A stretch of 64,000 bases of DNA from Tetracladium setigerum (Eukaryota; Ascomycota; Leotiomycetes; Helotiales), in the NCBI GenBank assembly GCA_031472005.1, contig PZJY01000002.1, positions 2,976,001 to 3,040,000 on the forward strand. The letters are read 5' to 3'. A model generated the notes under the pieces. The model was not told the origin of the DNA. It ran no database searches and saw only the letters and a list, made by a program, of their open reading frames with translations. The position numbers and the translations under genes are program-made. Position 1 is the stretch's first letter, and the number at the start of each line of letters is the position of its first letter. Positions 49,272-61,050 of the stretch are shown one piece after another.

Positions 49272-52200
49272 ATGTCGACGACTCTCCAATACCAGGCCGC
49301 AGACAGCATTGCTTCAGGCACATCTTCGACACCCAACAAGGTCAGCCACCAGCAACAGCAACAGCAGCAGCTGGAAGGCGTGCAGCCACCCCCGTCGCAC
49401 AAACGAGTTTACCAAGCATGTATTCCATGTCGCCGACGAAAGGTCAAGTGCGACTTGGGAAGTGTAGACAACCCGGCGATCCGCCTTGTGTGCGATGTCG
49501 ACGAGAGAGCAAGGAGTGCTTCTTTTCTGCAACACGGAGGAAGCGCAAGCATGATGAGGGAGATGATAGCCTGGACGGCTTCGAGTACGGGGACGACTAT
49601 GTGACGAGGAATGGGAGGAAGATGGCACAAGCGTCACCTTCGGCATCGATCCGCCATTCTTCTATGGGAGCTCCTGCGCCTCGATCGGCAAGCTTCAATG
49701 TTGATGCGAATCCAGTCATGATGTCTGGCCCGCCGCTGACTCCTGGTGGATCAATTGGGCGAACGCAACCTCTTCGTCGACCTACGCAAGCTTCGAGAAG
49801 CGATTCGGAACGTGACGAGAAGAACGACGAATCGAATACACAGCTGGAGAACCTTGAGGCACAGGAGGTTTTGCGCAGGGAGGTATACGGTCCTCATGAT
49901 GCCTTAGATCTTCTGTACAAGGCTGCCACAGATAGGTACAAATTTCTGACCTCGTCTCCCCTCCCTATGCTAACATTACATGCAGTCCCGGACATAAGAG
50001 ACAGAGCAGCAGCCAGATGTCGCCGATGACAGGAAGCCATGCTCCCAGAGACAGCTACCAGCCACAACCTTCACCAACGCAAGCCAACCAGCCCTTATAT
50101 ATGCCACCCCCATCGGTACGGAGAGATACCACCATCGACCCCTCGTTGGCGCCCGAACAGCAGAACCTGCCCCGTCCAACTCAGGATCAAGGATATAAAG
50201 AAGCTCTGAAAACGTGGTCGCGGTTCAGATTTGTAAGGGCTGGTTGGTTCACACCTGCTGAAGCAATTGAATACATTCACTAGTAAGTTCAATTGAGCCT
50301 CTCATTCTCAAGTTTTACCATAGCTCACGCTTCACAGCTATTATGAGTACCTCTCGCCATTGACGCCGATCTCCCCTCCAACATTCCGTGACCCAGGAAC
50401 GCATTCAACCCTTCTCACAGAAGAACCAATTTTGACAGTCACTCTCCTGACAATAGCCACTCGTTACCGACGAATGCCAGGGCCTGGTGGCCATTGTCGA
50501 TCCCATGCTATCCACGAACAGCTATGGACTTATCTCCGGGGCATGATTGAAAGATGCCTTTGGGGTCAAGAGGCTTTTGGAGGTGGATTCTGTGGCTCTG
50601 GTGCTGAAGCTGCCGATGCACAAACTTCTAGCACTGCTCCTTGGAGAGGCCTACGGAAGGGAAGTCTCCGAACTCTTGGGACCATTGAAAGTCTCATGAT
50701 ACTGACAGAATGGCACCCTCGGGCGCTTCATTTCCCTCCTGCCGAGGCTACGGATGAGTTGATGCTGCCTTCATACGATGCATCAGACACCTACAGCACT
50801 GACGATGAAAATGGTCATCGCTTAACTGGGGGAGTAGGCGGTAAGAGAATTGAAAGTTGGTTGGAACCAGCATGGAGAAGCGATCGAATGTGTTGGATGC
50901 TATTGAGCACGGCAATGGGACTTTCGTACGAACTCGGAGTTTTCGACAATATTGATGAGCTCTTAGCTGCCGGAGGGGAAATGACGAGGCCCGAATATGA
51001 GGACGAAGCCTACAGACTGAGGGCCGCAAGAATTAAGCGACTTTTGCTGATATATGTCACTCAACTCGCAGGTCGCTTGGGATGGACTAACATGGTTCCT
51101 GAAAATCTGCGCGTGACAGACCCCGTCTTCGCAGCCCGAAAGAGGAAGTCATCGGTGGATGGAAAGACGCCCGACACAAGCACGTCTGTCTCTAATACGT
51201 TTAACTACATTCCGGATTTGGAGCTTGATGATCAGATCATACACTGCTGGGCCGGAATTAGTAATGCTATGCGCATTGGCAATGAGAAAATCTTCAAGTC
51301 GCGGCAGTACACAACCAAAATCATCCAAGATGGAAGCTACCTGGAGCTTTTAAAGGACTTCCAGCCAATGTTGGGAGCTTGGAGGAAGGAATTTGACCGA
51401 TTTCGCTTACCACCATATATCCGACACATCTTATCCATCGAATATGAGTACGTTCGTATTTACGTCAATTCCTTGTCTCTGCAAGCCGTGGTGGAAAGAT
51501 GTACCAGTAACACAGGCCACCACCCAAATGCTGGGCAAGCGGGTAATGGCGCAGTAGCAACAAACGCCTTATCCCCAGAGACCCAAAACTACTATGGAAA
51601 GCTGCCGTTAGCGAAACTTGGAGGTTTCAGTGCTGCAGACCAGTTTTATGTGAAAGAGGTTGTCGACGGAAGTCGAAATCTGCTTAGAACTGTAGTGGAA
51701 GGTCTTTTGCCAGGGGACTACCTCAAGCATGCTCCGGTGAGGACATATTTCCGCATCATCAGTGGAGCTATGTTTCTTCTCAAGACTTTCGCATTGGGTG
51801 CATCTAAAAGTGATGTTACAATCAGTATTGGCCTGATGGATAGAGCTGTCGATGCGCTCCGCAACTGTGTTGTGGATGATGTTCATCTCGGGATCAGATT
51901 TGCAGATCTCCTTGAGACTTTGACGTCTCGACTTCGCAGTCGATTTATTAGTGCACCCACTGGACCTCCTCCCGGGGAGGCTTCAAGTATGCTTCGCAGT
52001 CCCGTCCTTCGACAAGAAAACGACGTAAAGAGAGCCAAGATGGATAGTAGGGAGCAGGTTCAAGAGTGGAATGCAGGAACACCCAATTTCAACGGGACGA
52101 ATGGCCATGGTTTGTTTTCATTTCGCACATCGCGTTCCTGTGATGCTGACATTCCTACTACAGACAACAATGTTTCTGCAACTCCACTTGATGTGAATCA

Positions 52201-52591
52201 CGGGACCTACTACTCTGCTGGCACACCTTACGGTCAAAGTCATACGTACGGGAATGATATTCTCGACTTCTCAGGCGCAAATGGTGGATGGAACAGCGGT
52301 GGGGAAGATATGTGGTACCTGCCTGCTGGTGCCGCATTCTTCCAGAACAACGATCAGGCCATCACGCAAACTGCAGAGGGCGTGAATGTGGGAGGTATGG
52401 ATTTGTTGGATTACATGGCGCTAGACAACTTTACTGGGGGGATGGGATGGGATTTTGAGCGAAGGAATTTTGGGCCCTTCGCTGGACGGAGCGTTGTTCT
52501 TTCACTTTGGTGGTTGGTGGGGTTACTGGAATCGCTCTTTATGGATATTCTCTTTGGTTTTATTTTTCCTAGCGTTGGCTTCCAATTCTGA
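49272..52591 (+). CDS. Zn2Cys6 transcription factor (possibly Aro80-like), frame breaks
   Basis: Nuclear regulator of about 1053 residues. Exons are 49272-49935, 49986-50282, 50338-52109 and 52164-52591; the introns are 50, 55 and 54 bp. The zinc cluster starts ACIPCRRRKVKCDLGSVDNP and continues CVRCRRESKECFF in another frame. One missing base in or near CCC 49472-49474 explains this and gives C-x2-C-x6-C-x11-C-x2-C-x6-C. With that base the whole model is divisible by three. The middle part contains YYYEYLSPLTPIS, LTEEPILTVTLLTIATRY and LTEWHPRALHFPP, which recall fungal Aro80-type activators of aromatic amino-acid catabolism; I hold this loosely. The last 45 residues are hydrophobic, unlike a regulator tail. 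One extra G in the run at 52436-52441 would end the protein at about 52459 instead. Confidence 0.88.
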
Positions 52592-52997
52592 AGGGTATAC
52601 CCCCGCAAGCGCAGGCTGCGGTTAGATATTGGAGGAAGATGATCATACCCATCCTGATCATAAGCGGCACTATTACTTGCAAACTGTATATACTAGTAGA
52701 GAAAGTGCCATACTTGAATGCAATTCCGAACATGAAAGTATTAAGAGCATGTGCAAATTAAGAAACTCAGTCCTTTGAAAGGATAATTCCGAAGAAAGAA
52801 GGAAGGGCATGAGCTTGAGATCAATATTTTCGAAACTTCGAATATCTCTTTGAATAGAATTCTATCATAATTTCGAAATACATTTTATTTCATATCTGAA
52901 GCCAGCCACATAGATCAAGACAAGAAGAGCCAGCGCGCTCTTCCATTTATTGGCTTGAAAAAAAAAGAGTTTAGTGACTTTCCGAAAGAATGGGTCC
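52592..52997. other. Convergent 3' flanks
   Basis: AT-rich spacer between the Zn2Cys6 factor and the deaminase gene. No gene seen. Confidence 0.6.
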
Positions 52998-54571
52998 CTA
53001 ATTTAGATTCCAGTTCAAGGCTCTCAGGCGAATCTTCTCAGCCTCACCTCCAAAGATAGTCTCTATAGACTCTTTTGCCAGACTTACGATTTCCTCTTTG
53101 TTGAGATTGAAATGCTCGGCTATCAGGGAATACTCATTCGAGAGTGGACTTCCGAAAACGCCGACATCATCAGTCTACAATGGATCAGTCAGTCAGCTCC
53201 ACTACTATGATCATCATCTCCCATAACCCAAGGACAGCTGAATTTCAAAGAGAAAAGAAATGAGGAGGAAGCCAAAGAGAGAAGAAATGAAGAGAAGAAG
53301 AAAAAGAGAGAAGAAAACGCACACTCAACGCAACCGGACATTCTCTCCCTCTCCAATAACCAAAATGATGATCACCAAAAGTTCCCGTGATCATCTTCGC
53401 ATGGACATTACAGCTCAAGCACAGCTCTAGGCCGAGTTTTCGCTTGAGAATCTCGGCTTTGACGGCGTCGGGGACGTGGATGACATGGCCTAGTCTGTCG
53501 GGTTGGAAGGAGAGTAGGGTCCAGAGTTCGTCGGTGGTGACGGTTGGTACTTCGGCGAAGTGGATGGTAGATTTCAGACCGTGGGCTTTGGCTTGTTGGA
53601 AGGCTGGGGCGAAGATGGTGATGTCTCCTACGGAGGGGTCGCCGCACTTGAGGGGGAGATTAGATGGAGATAGATTGGTAAGGTAGGTGGGTATGTTTTA
53701 TGACAAAAGGGTGCCAGAAGTAGGCACATAAGGTGGGCAGGAGGTCTGTATGAAGGAAGTATACATGAAGAAGGTACAAAAGAATTTCACTTTACCAAAT
53801 CAACTCCCACCACACCTTCGGACTGGTACTTCGCAGCAAGTGCCACAATCTCGGCGGCCGTTTCCACGGTATGGCGTCGATCGATGGAGAGGATGAGATT
53901 TGTCTTCATGGAGACCGAGGTGCTGTTGAATGAAGCGATGCAGTCGAGAATGGTGCGGACATAGCCATCCGAAGACAGTCCAGCATCTGGCATTGCTCGC
54001 GGCGTGGTGCGCAGCTCGAGGTAGACGACGCCATCGGACTCGAAGTCTCGTAGGACGGCATTGGTGGTGAAGATGATGGATTCGCGATCGTTGCACAGGG
54101 CGTAGATGTATCGTGAGAAGAGAGGGAAGAAGCTGGGTATGATGAGGTTTTAGTTCGCGACACACAAGTTTTTGAATTTGATTTTGTCTATTTCATTGGT
54201 TTTTTTTTTTTGCTTTCTTTCGGTTCTGTTCTTTTCTGTTTTTTTTTTTTCTTTGCTTTTGCGGTTTGAGGGGGAAGCCACACACGTTTCGAGGTCATAG
54301 TCGAACTTTCCAGCAGGCATTTCAAGAAGGGGATCTTCTAGGCCTGTGTCACGACGTGATTGCTTTTGGGACCAGAGGTCATGAAGACAGGCTCGGCTGA
54401 TGCTGCCACTGAGATGGGCATGGAGCTGGATGAGGGAGGGGAACCATTTAGCGTTTTGCTTTCCAGCTTTGGGAAGTTGGAAGGGCGGAGGAGGGAGGAG
54501 GGAAGGCTGGCTGGTGGTAATTAATGATGTAGGAGGCTGACCTCTATCTTTGGCAGCGATTTGAAATCCAT
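52998..54571 (-). CDS. Adenosine deaminase-like hydrolase (ADAL/MAPDA type)
   Basis: Zinc-dependent deaminase of 335 residues in the adenosine deaminase-like group, whose studied members deaminate N6-methyl-AMP; the true substrate here is inferred. Exons (minus) are 54571-54542, 54425-54286, 54132-53796, 53646-53323 and 53174-52998, and all junctions keep frame. Exon 1 encodes only MDFKSLPKIE and joins to LHAHLSGSIS, forming the metal-binding HxH motif. Other marks are FFPLFSRYIYALC, GVVYLELRTTPR, the catalytic HFAE (STIHFAEVP), LGHV and the metal/catalytic STDDVGVFGS. The introns are long for this window (116, 153, 149 and 148 bp), with poly-pyrimidine and poly-A runs. The length fits the family. 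Confidence 0.92.
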
Positions 54572-54675
54572 TTCATATGAATACCAACCTGCGAATGATA
54601 TTGGGGTAGATGATTATTTGACTAAGTATATATGCCGTTGGTCTAAAGATGTGTGACGAATGTAGGGTTGTAGTA

Positions 54676-54692
54676 TGTGTGTGTGTGTGTGT
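54676..54692. repeat. TG microsatellite
   Basis: About eight TG dinucleotides. Confidence 0.9.
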
Positions 54693-55226
54693 TGTGCATG
54701 CAGGATCGGAAGATGGTTGGTAGATAGATGGATTGGGGTGTTGGAAAGGGGGAGGGGTGTGTGTTCGTTCCAGTACCTCGGATCTGATGCTTTTGGGTCA
54801 AGCTTCACCTGCCAAGCAGTATATGTATGTATGTACGGTAGAAAGGGGATACCGATACAGACGCAAAACTCCTCTCTCTCCTTTCGGATTCGTCAATTTA
54901 AATAATCCGAGCCGGGTAGTTTGTGGATGGGAATTATTGGATTGCATTGCATATTGGACGAAGACGAAGAAGAATGGAGGTACTGCAGGCTGTTGCTGCA
55001 CCCTACGGTCACCCATCTCGGCAGATCCTGTGCGTACCGTAACTGACTGTGCGGCGGTAGCTTGGGCGAGAGAGCAAGGTCTGTTATTATTTGTAATCTG
55101 GATTTTTGATATAGGACCGATGGAGATGTAGTATTTCATACTTGATGTCCGGTAATAATGCATGTACGGTGTAATATATACTCTGATAATGTAGAAGGTA
55201 TAGAATAACATGGAGTAACAATAATT

Positions 55227-55249
55227 GGATCAGGATCAGGATCAGGATG
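55227..55249. repeat. GGATCA hexamer repeat
   Basis: Three to four tandem copies of GGATCA in the putative G-beta promoter. Confidence 0.85.
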
Positions 55250-55968
55250 AGCATGAGGGATCGATGGGAGGGACGTGCAACAGGAAAGTTGAGGGCCAGC
55301 AGGCCAGGTCAGGGAAGTTTTGAACTCAGAATCTCGATGATAATGGCTGCTGCTGCTGCTGCCTTCTCTCCCTGCCTTGTTGATATTCCCTATTACATTA
55401 CAGTGTCCCATGCCATCCCATCCCCAACTCAAAACAAGCGACAAGCAAGCAATCAATCAAAACGAGTGTACATTAGTATATTCAAGAACACATCTCTGTG
55501 GCGTGTGTTTGCTCACCCCTTTCTTGCCCTCTCCTCTGTCTCTCTCTCTCTCGCTTTCGTCCCTTGGATCTCCGACGCTACTCTCGCCTGCCGTAGCAGT
55601 CTATCCATATTCCATCCCCCCCCCGGAACAACACTGTGCACTCAGCAACCCCAGCTAAAAGTCAGCTAAAGTCAGCCGAAGCCAACTGGGCGAGCGAATC
55701 CACCCTACCTAACCGCATTTCTGGCTATCTTCCGCTGCAACCCCCGAAGCCTCATCTCGCTCGTCTCTCCAATTTCCAACGCCAACCCCCCAGTCACTCA
55801 GACCTCCCATCCGTTGTCCTTCTTCGGTCGATCCCCATCTCGACTCTCCTGATAGCATCGCACTGCTGCCGTTGCTTCAATTGACCGTCACCTCTCTTCT
55901 TCTCCCTCTCTCCTCCTTCTCGATCCTCAGCCCGTCGCAGCGACGAGCTGCACGACCCACTGCCCATC

Positions 55969-57331
55969 ATGTCGAACGAAACCGTCTCCCCTGATCAGAT
56001 GCAGGCTCGCATCCAGCAGGCCCGTCGCGAAGCCGAGAATTTGAAGGACCGCATAAAACGAAAGAAGGATGAGCTCGCAGATGGCTCCCGTGAGTGATTG
56101 CCCGCTCTTTCTCATTTACAGCTCGATGATGATGATGATGATGCTGTTGCTGCTACTGCTGCTACTACTCTGTCCGTGATGCTAATCCTTCTCCCCCCTG
56201 ACCAGTCGCGAATATTGCTCGAGGTCAACAAGAAGCTCTGCCAAAGAACCAGATGATGAAGACCCGCAAGACTCTTAAGGGACATCTCGCAAAGATTTAT
56301 GCCATGCACTGGTCGACCGACCGAAGACATTTGGTTTCGGCGTCGCAGGATGGAAAGCTGATTATCTGGGATGCCTATACCACCAATAAAGTTCATGCCA
56401 TTCCCCTGCGCTCATCCTGGGTTATGACTTGCGCCTATGCCCCAGCGGTAACTTTGTGGCCTGCGGAGGTCTCGATAACATCTGCTCCATATACAACCTG
56501 AATTCGAGTCGGGACGCGCCAACACGAGTGGCCCGGGAGCTTTCTGGACACTCCGGCTACCTTTCCTGCTGTCGCTTCATCAACGATCGCAGCATCCTCA
56601 CATCCTCCGGCGACATGACCTGTATGAAGTGGGACGTGGAGACCGGCTCCAAGGTCACTGAGTTTGCAGATCACCTCGGCGATGTGATGAGCATCAGCAT
56701 CAACCCCACCAATCAAAATACCTTCGTCTCTGGTGCTTGCGATGCCTTTGCCAAACTCTGGGATATTAGAGCTGGCAAGGCCGTGCAGACATTCGCCGGC
56801 CATGAATCAGATATCAATGCCATCCAGTTCTTCCCTGATGGTCACTCCTTTGTCACTGGTTCGGATGATGCTACCTGCCGACTTTTCGATATCCGCGCCG
56901 ACCGAGAGCTCAACCAATACGGAGTATGAAGGTCCAATGATAATTCTAAAGCTCCCCAGCTAACATATAAACAGAACGACTCAATTCTTTGCGGGATTAC
57001 CTCTGTGGCCACTTCAGTATCTGGCCGTCTTCTTTTCGCTGGTTATGATGATTTCGAGTGCAAGGTATGAATTTTCAGAGCATGTTACGGGGTCCGGCCG
57101 AGTGCTAACACAGACTGCTAGGTTTGGGATGTTACTCGTGGTGAGAAGGTTGGATCACTTGTTGGTCACGACAACCGTGTAAGCTGTTTGGGAGTCAGCA
57201 ATGATGGCATGAGTTTGTGCACTGGATCGTGGGATTCTTTGGTATGTTCGAGATCAACTATCTTCTCGCCCAATTTTGTTTGAACGAACACATACTAATT
57301 TCAAAACCAGCTCAAAATCTGGGCTATGTAA
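55969..57331 (+). CDS. gnb-1: Heterotrimeric G-protein beta subunit, one base missing
   Basis: Seven-bladed WD40 G-beta of 356 residues if one base is restored. Exons are 55969-56089, 56206-56923, 56975-57064, 57122-57241 and 57311-57331; the introns are 116, 51, 57 and 69 bp. The last exon is only 21 nt (LKIWAM and stop). The N-terminal coiled coil that binds G-gamma (QARIQQARREAENLKDRI) is followed by WD blades such as LKGHLAKIYAMHWSTD, LSGHSGYLSCCRF and LVGHDNRVSCLGVS. In exon 2 the frame shifts at CCCC 56441-56444: one added C turns CAYAPAV into CAYAPSGNFVACGG. Total coding length then divides by three. In fungi this subunit acts at the plasma membrane in nutrient, pheromone and pathogenicity signalling. 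A phosducin-like gene follows 1.9 kb downstream. Confidence 0.95.
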
Positions 57332-59239
57332 AGCAATATCTGGATTGCGAACGGGGTCGATATCCTTTTGCAGAGCGACTCCGATTTCACCGAAAAGATC
57401 TCCACCAAAAAACCCCCAAATACCTCATAATCACAATCACCCGGTGCGCCTCTATAATCTCTGCAGCCTGGCGTATTCTGGACGAAGTTACGAAACCACT
57501 CGATGCTTGGCAGAAGCTGGTGCTCGTTACTGTACGTTGTTATGATCCATGCGATAGGATCTGAACGTCTGGTTGCGATGGCTTTCCCTACGCTCCGTAA
57601 TTCTCTTTTTCCCAATATCCACTGTTCGTATGGGTGGTTCCTTATTGCATTGTTCTTTTGCTGCGCGCCTTTCCGCTCAGGCTCCTTCTTGTTGCGATGA
57701 TATCCTATCGAGACATCTGCTGCTGCCCTCACCTTAAAGACACCGCATACGCCCTTGTTCCCTTTTTCTTCTCTACATGTCTTTTCTTTATGCTCTCTAA
57801 AAAAAGCTTGGGCAGACTTGGTGAGATGGGGGATGGCCAGTTGTGGAATTTTATATGCAGAGTGGCTTCTCACGCAGTTTGTACCAGTTTGTTTTGTTTT
57901 GTGGGAGTGGGTGGGATTTGCGAATTGCGGGAGTGATGCGAAAGCAGCATGATACATTAAAGTGTCTACCTATTTGATGGACAGAGAGAGGAGCAAAGAA
58001 ACGGGCTTCTATACTCAAGATTTTGTTGGACCTACCAACTTGGCGTCGGTCTCAACGTGCTTGTATCTATAGTTCTAGCCTTGTCAAATTCATATATAGA
58101 GAAAAAGCGCTTGGTTCCACAAGGTGATTTTAACGCGACACAGTCTGAGACCAAGGGTGTGACTTGGGGGAAATGACTCGGACCAAGCATTTCGAATTCG
58201 AAGCAAGGGGCTGGTACGAGTAATATTATAATGGCCGTGGCATATTGGAGGCTACTGTACCTCTCAAAACTATTCCGAGCGCGCCTGCATCCCTCCCCTC
58301 CTTCCCTGGTTTTGGTCCAAGCAAGTCGTTTGAGTTTAAAGTTGAGTTTACAGTAGCTACATCGCGGCTCGAAAATAGGTGATTAATGGCAAAGCGCACT
58401 TCCAATTATTGGGGAAGTGACTCTCCAATTGATTGCTGCATTGTTTAATCAAAACAACACGAGGTGGCACAATGATGTACATGTAACTGGGACAAAGTAG
58501 TGAACTGAGCTCAAAATCACAAAAAACCAATACCCAGATAAAATCATCGGCAGTTTGTGCAGCCTCCCACCGAGATCACGCGTGCTCGAGTGCCGCATTC
58601 ATCCTTCAAAAGCAACGACAAGACCTCGCAATCAAAACAAACACCAACGCCACGCACGTCGCATGCACATTGCACACGGAGGGTCCAAGAATAATCTGAA
58701 ATAAATTTCCGGTTCCATCATTCAACCTGCAACCCGCACGCTCGGCATGGCATAGCATACATAGCATAGCAGACAGGAGTTCATGCGTCAAGAACCACCC
58801 AAAAAAGGTGGACTGTCAGACAATCAGAAGCCGGACAGGAACAGGTGACGATCTTCCATCCTTCTACCCACCAGGGCGGGGTGATCCCAGTTACGGCCAT
58901 TCCGAGCAAACGATCATCAACTCCCTGAAACGAGCTTCGCAAGGACGACCCATAGCGTCGACAACCTCAGACTTCGAATTTGCTTCTTTCCGGCTTCTTT
59001 TCCCTCCTTCTGACTAGGATTCTCAAGAAACAAAGCACTTTGTCATAGGGAGAGATCCACCACATCAACGACCCCCCTGGTATTATATCAGTCTTACCTT
59101 ACAATCAACCACGTACCTCTTCTTCTCCCGCTCACCTCATACGGGTCATCCCTCCTGGCAAACCCACCCCTCCACTACTCCAAAACAATAACTACCTGCT
59201 CATATCCCCCTTTCCCCAAGGGAAGAGAAAGACGTCAGA
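57332..59239. other. Intergenic between G-beta and phosducin-like gene
   Basis: G-beta 3' flank and upstream region of the phosducin-like gene. Open frames are short and lack protein character. No gene seen. Confidence 0.55.
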
Positions 59240-60185
59240 ATGGCAGCCAAAACCGCAGCACAAGAAGAATTCGACTCACTCGTCTCCAAAGCCTCCGCAT
59301 CTGAACGTCACGCTCACCACCCCTCTGACAAAGACGACTACGCTCACGACGGCGAGAACAGCGACCGCGACGAGGAAGAAGAGTACACGCAATCCCGTAT
59401 CGACGAAACTATGCGCACACCAGTATTCAATCGCGGGCTGAATCTCCCACATAGGGATTTCGATAATGGTAGGACGACGGGCGTGAAGGGCGTCATTGCC
59501 GATGCGAGGAGTTATGAGGAGGCGAGGCAGAAGGGGAGTTGGCGGAAGAGGCTCTCGAGGGGATTGAGTGCCACGAGGGAGGATGGCAAACGGGCAAGTG
59601 CGTTTTTGAACTCAAAGAACGACGACGGGGAGGGCAGTGCGAGTGAGGAGGAAGCCTTTGTAGAGAGGTGGAGGCAGTCGAGAAGGGATGAGTTGGTCAA
59701 GGAGGGGAATGATATTAGGAATCGGAGGACGAGTCCGAGTGTTCGGAGTTATGGGAGGTTTGACGAGGTAGATGCCTTGGGGTATTTGGATGCCATTGAG
59801 AAGGTCGGGAGGGATACCATTGTGGTTGTTTTTGTCTACGATCCTGAGGTATGTTTTTGCTCCCTCCGTATTACTTCCCCCAATCCCTCTCATGTTATTG
59901 ACAAATTCGCTAATCTCTACCTGTCCATCTTCACAGTCCGTCGTCTCCCAAGTAATCCAAGAAGCCATCGAACCCCTCGTCCCTTCCAACCCCACCATCC
60001 ACTTCGTCAAAGTCCACTACGACGATATTGAATTCGACCCCGCCGGGGTCCCGGCCATCTTGGGCTACAAGAACCAAGGAGATCTATTTGCCAATTTGAC
60101 CTACATCATTGATCAGATCCCAGATGATACTGTCTTTGATACCGCGGCTCTAGTGGACGTCTTCAAGAAGCACCATATCTTTTAA
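59240..60185 (+). CDS. Phosducin-like protein (G-beta-gamma chaperone)
   Basis: Cytosolic protein of 285 residues. Exons are 59240-59848 and 59937-60185, joined over an 88 bp intron at YDPE|SVVSQ. The N-terminal about 180 residues are charged and helical and include GVKGVIADARSYEEARQKG, which resembles the PKGVI-type segment of group I phosducin-like proteins. The C-terminal part (about 175-285) is a thioredoxin-like fold without the CxxC pair (VVVFVYDPE, IHFVKVHYDD, VPAILGYKNQGDLFANLTYI). Studied relatives (PhLP1; fungal BDM-1 and PhnA) help CCT fold G-beta and assemble the beta-gamma dimer. The G-beta gene itself lies just upstream on the same strand. Confidence in the family is high; the subgroup is less sure. 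Confidence 0.9.
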
Positions 60186-61050
60186 GCGGACGCGCCGCTA
60201 TGCTCATTCAGGAGACGACCTACCCACGAATCTTTGTTTTTCCCCATTCTGATATTTTGCCTCGGCTGCGTTGCTTTTTTTCGCGTGCGTGTGTGCGTGC
60301 GTGTGTGCGGATATCGCTGGATTTTTCTTTCACTATGACTGCCGTTTGCGGTGTGATATCATAATTGGGCGCGCCTTGCTCGGCGCATATCACATCATAT
60401 CATTTTTGTGTTCTGCGAGTGTGTTTTCTCTCTTTTCTTTTCTTCCTTTGGTTGGAGAAAAAAGGCTGCGCTGTAACAACATCCAAAAACAATAGAAATG
60501 GGAAAACTTGGAGGGTTGGGTCTCTGGGGAGAGGGAAGGGGGAGTTTGGACTTGCTTTTATTGGTATTGGTTGTTTTTTTTTAACTAGAAGGAAGATGTT
60601 TGCCTTCGGAGGCTGGGTCGGCTTGGTAGATTTTCGTTGGCTAGGTTAGATCCTTTCTCTTATAGAGGCTTAGGATAAATAAGGTAGCATCTGAGTCTGA
60701 ATGCGAAGATTACAATGATTTTAGTATTGAGCAATGAGAATCGGAGAGAGAGTGAATGATTGCTTTTCCGTCCTCTCTGTACAGGACAAGAAACATATTT
60801 GGTTTTACCGTTCTACCGATCGGTAAATCCACCAACCACAGTCTCGATCACAGATCATCACTATCAACAGACCCTCAAGCTCGCAAATTCACTCTCCAGG
60901 ACAAAGAAAAGACAAGGTATTTGTTAAAAAGTGTTGTATTGGGTGGGTATCCATCATCACCATCATCTCTATTTCCTAAACTAGTATAAAACCCAAGTCT
61001 CTGCGAATAAGCCAAATCGGTGAGAAAAGCAAGCTACTTCCCTCCCTCGC
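60186..61050. other. Convergent 3' flanks
   Basis: Between the phosducin-like and DPB11-like stop codons. It holds a GCGTGCGTGTGT-type repeat at about 60283-60310. No gene seen. Confidence 0.55.
60283..60310. repeat. GTGCGT/GTGT tandem repeat
   Basis: Two near-perfect copies of a 14-bp GCGTGCGTGTGT-containing unit in the phosducin-like 3' flank. Confidence 0.8.

Larger units (their letters stand above)
54572..55968. other. Divergent promoter region: deaminase / G-beta
   Basis: About 1.4 kb. It contains a TG dinucleotide tract (54676-54692) and a GGATCA hexamer repeat (55227-55249), then a CT-rich leader directly before the G-beta ATG. No gene is supported. Confidence 0.55.
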
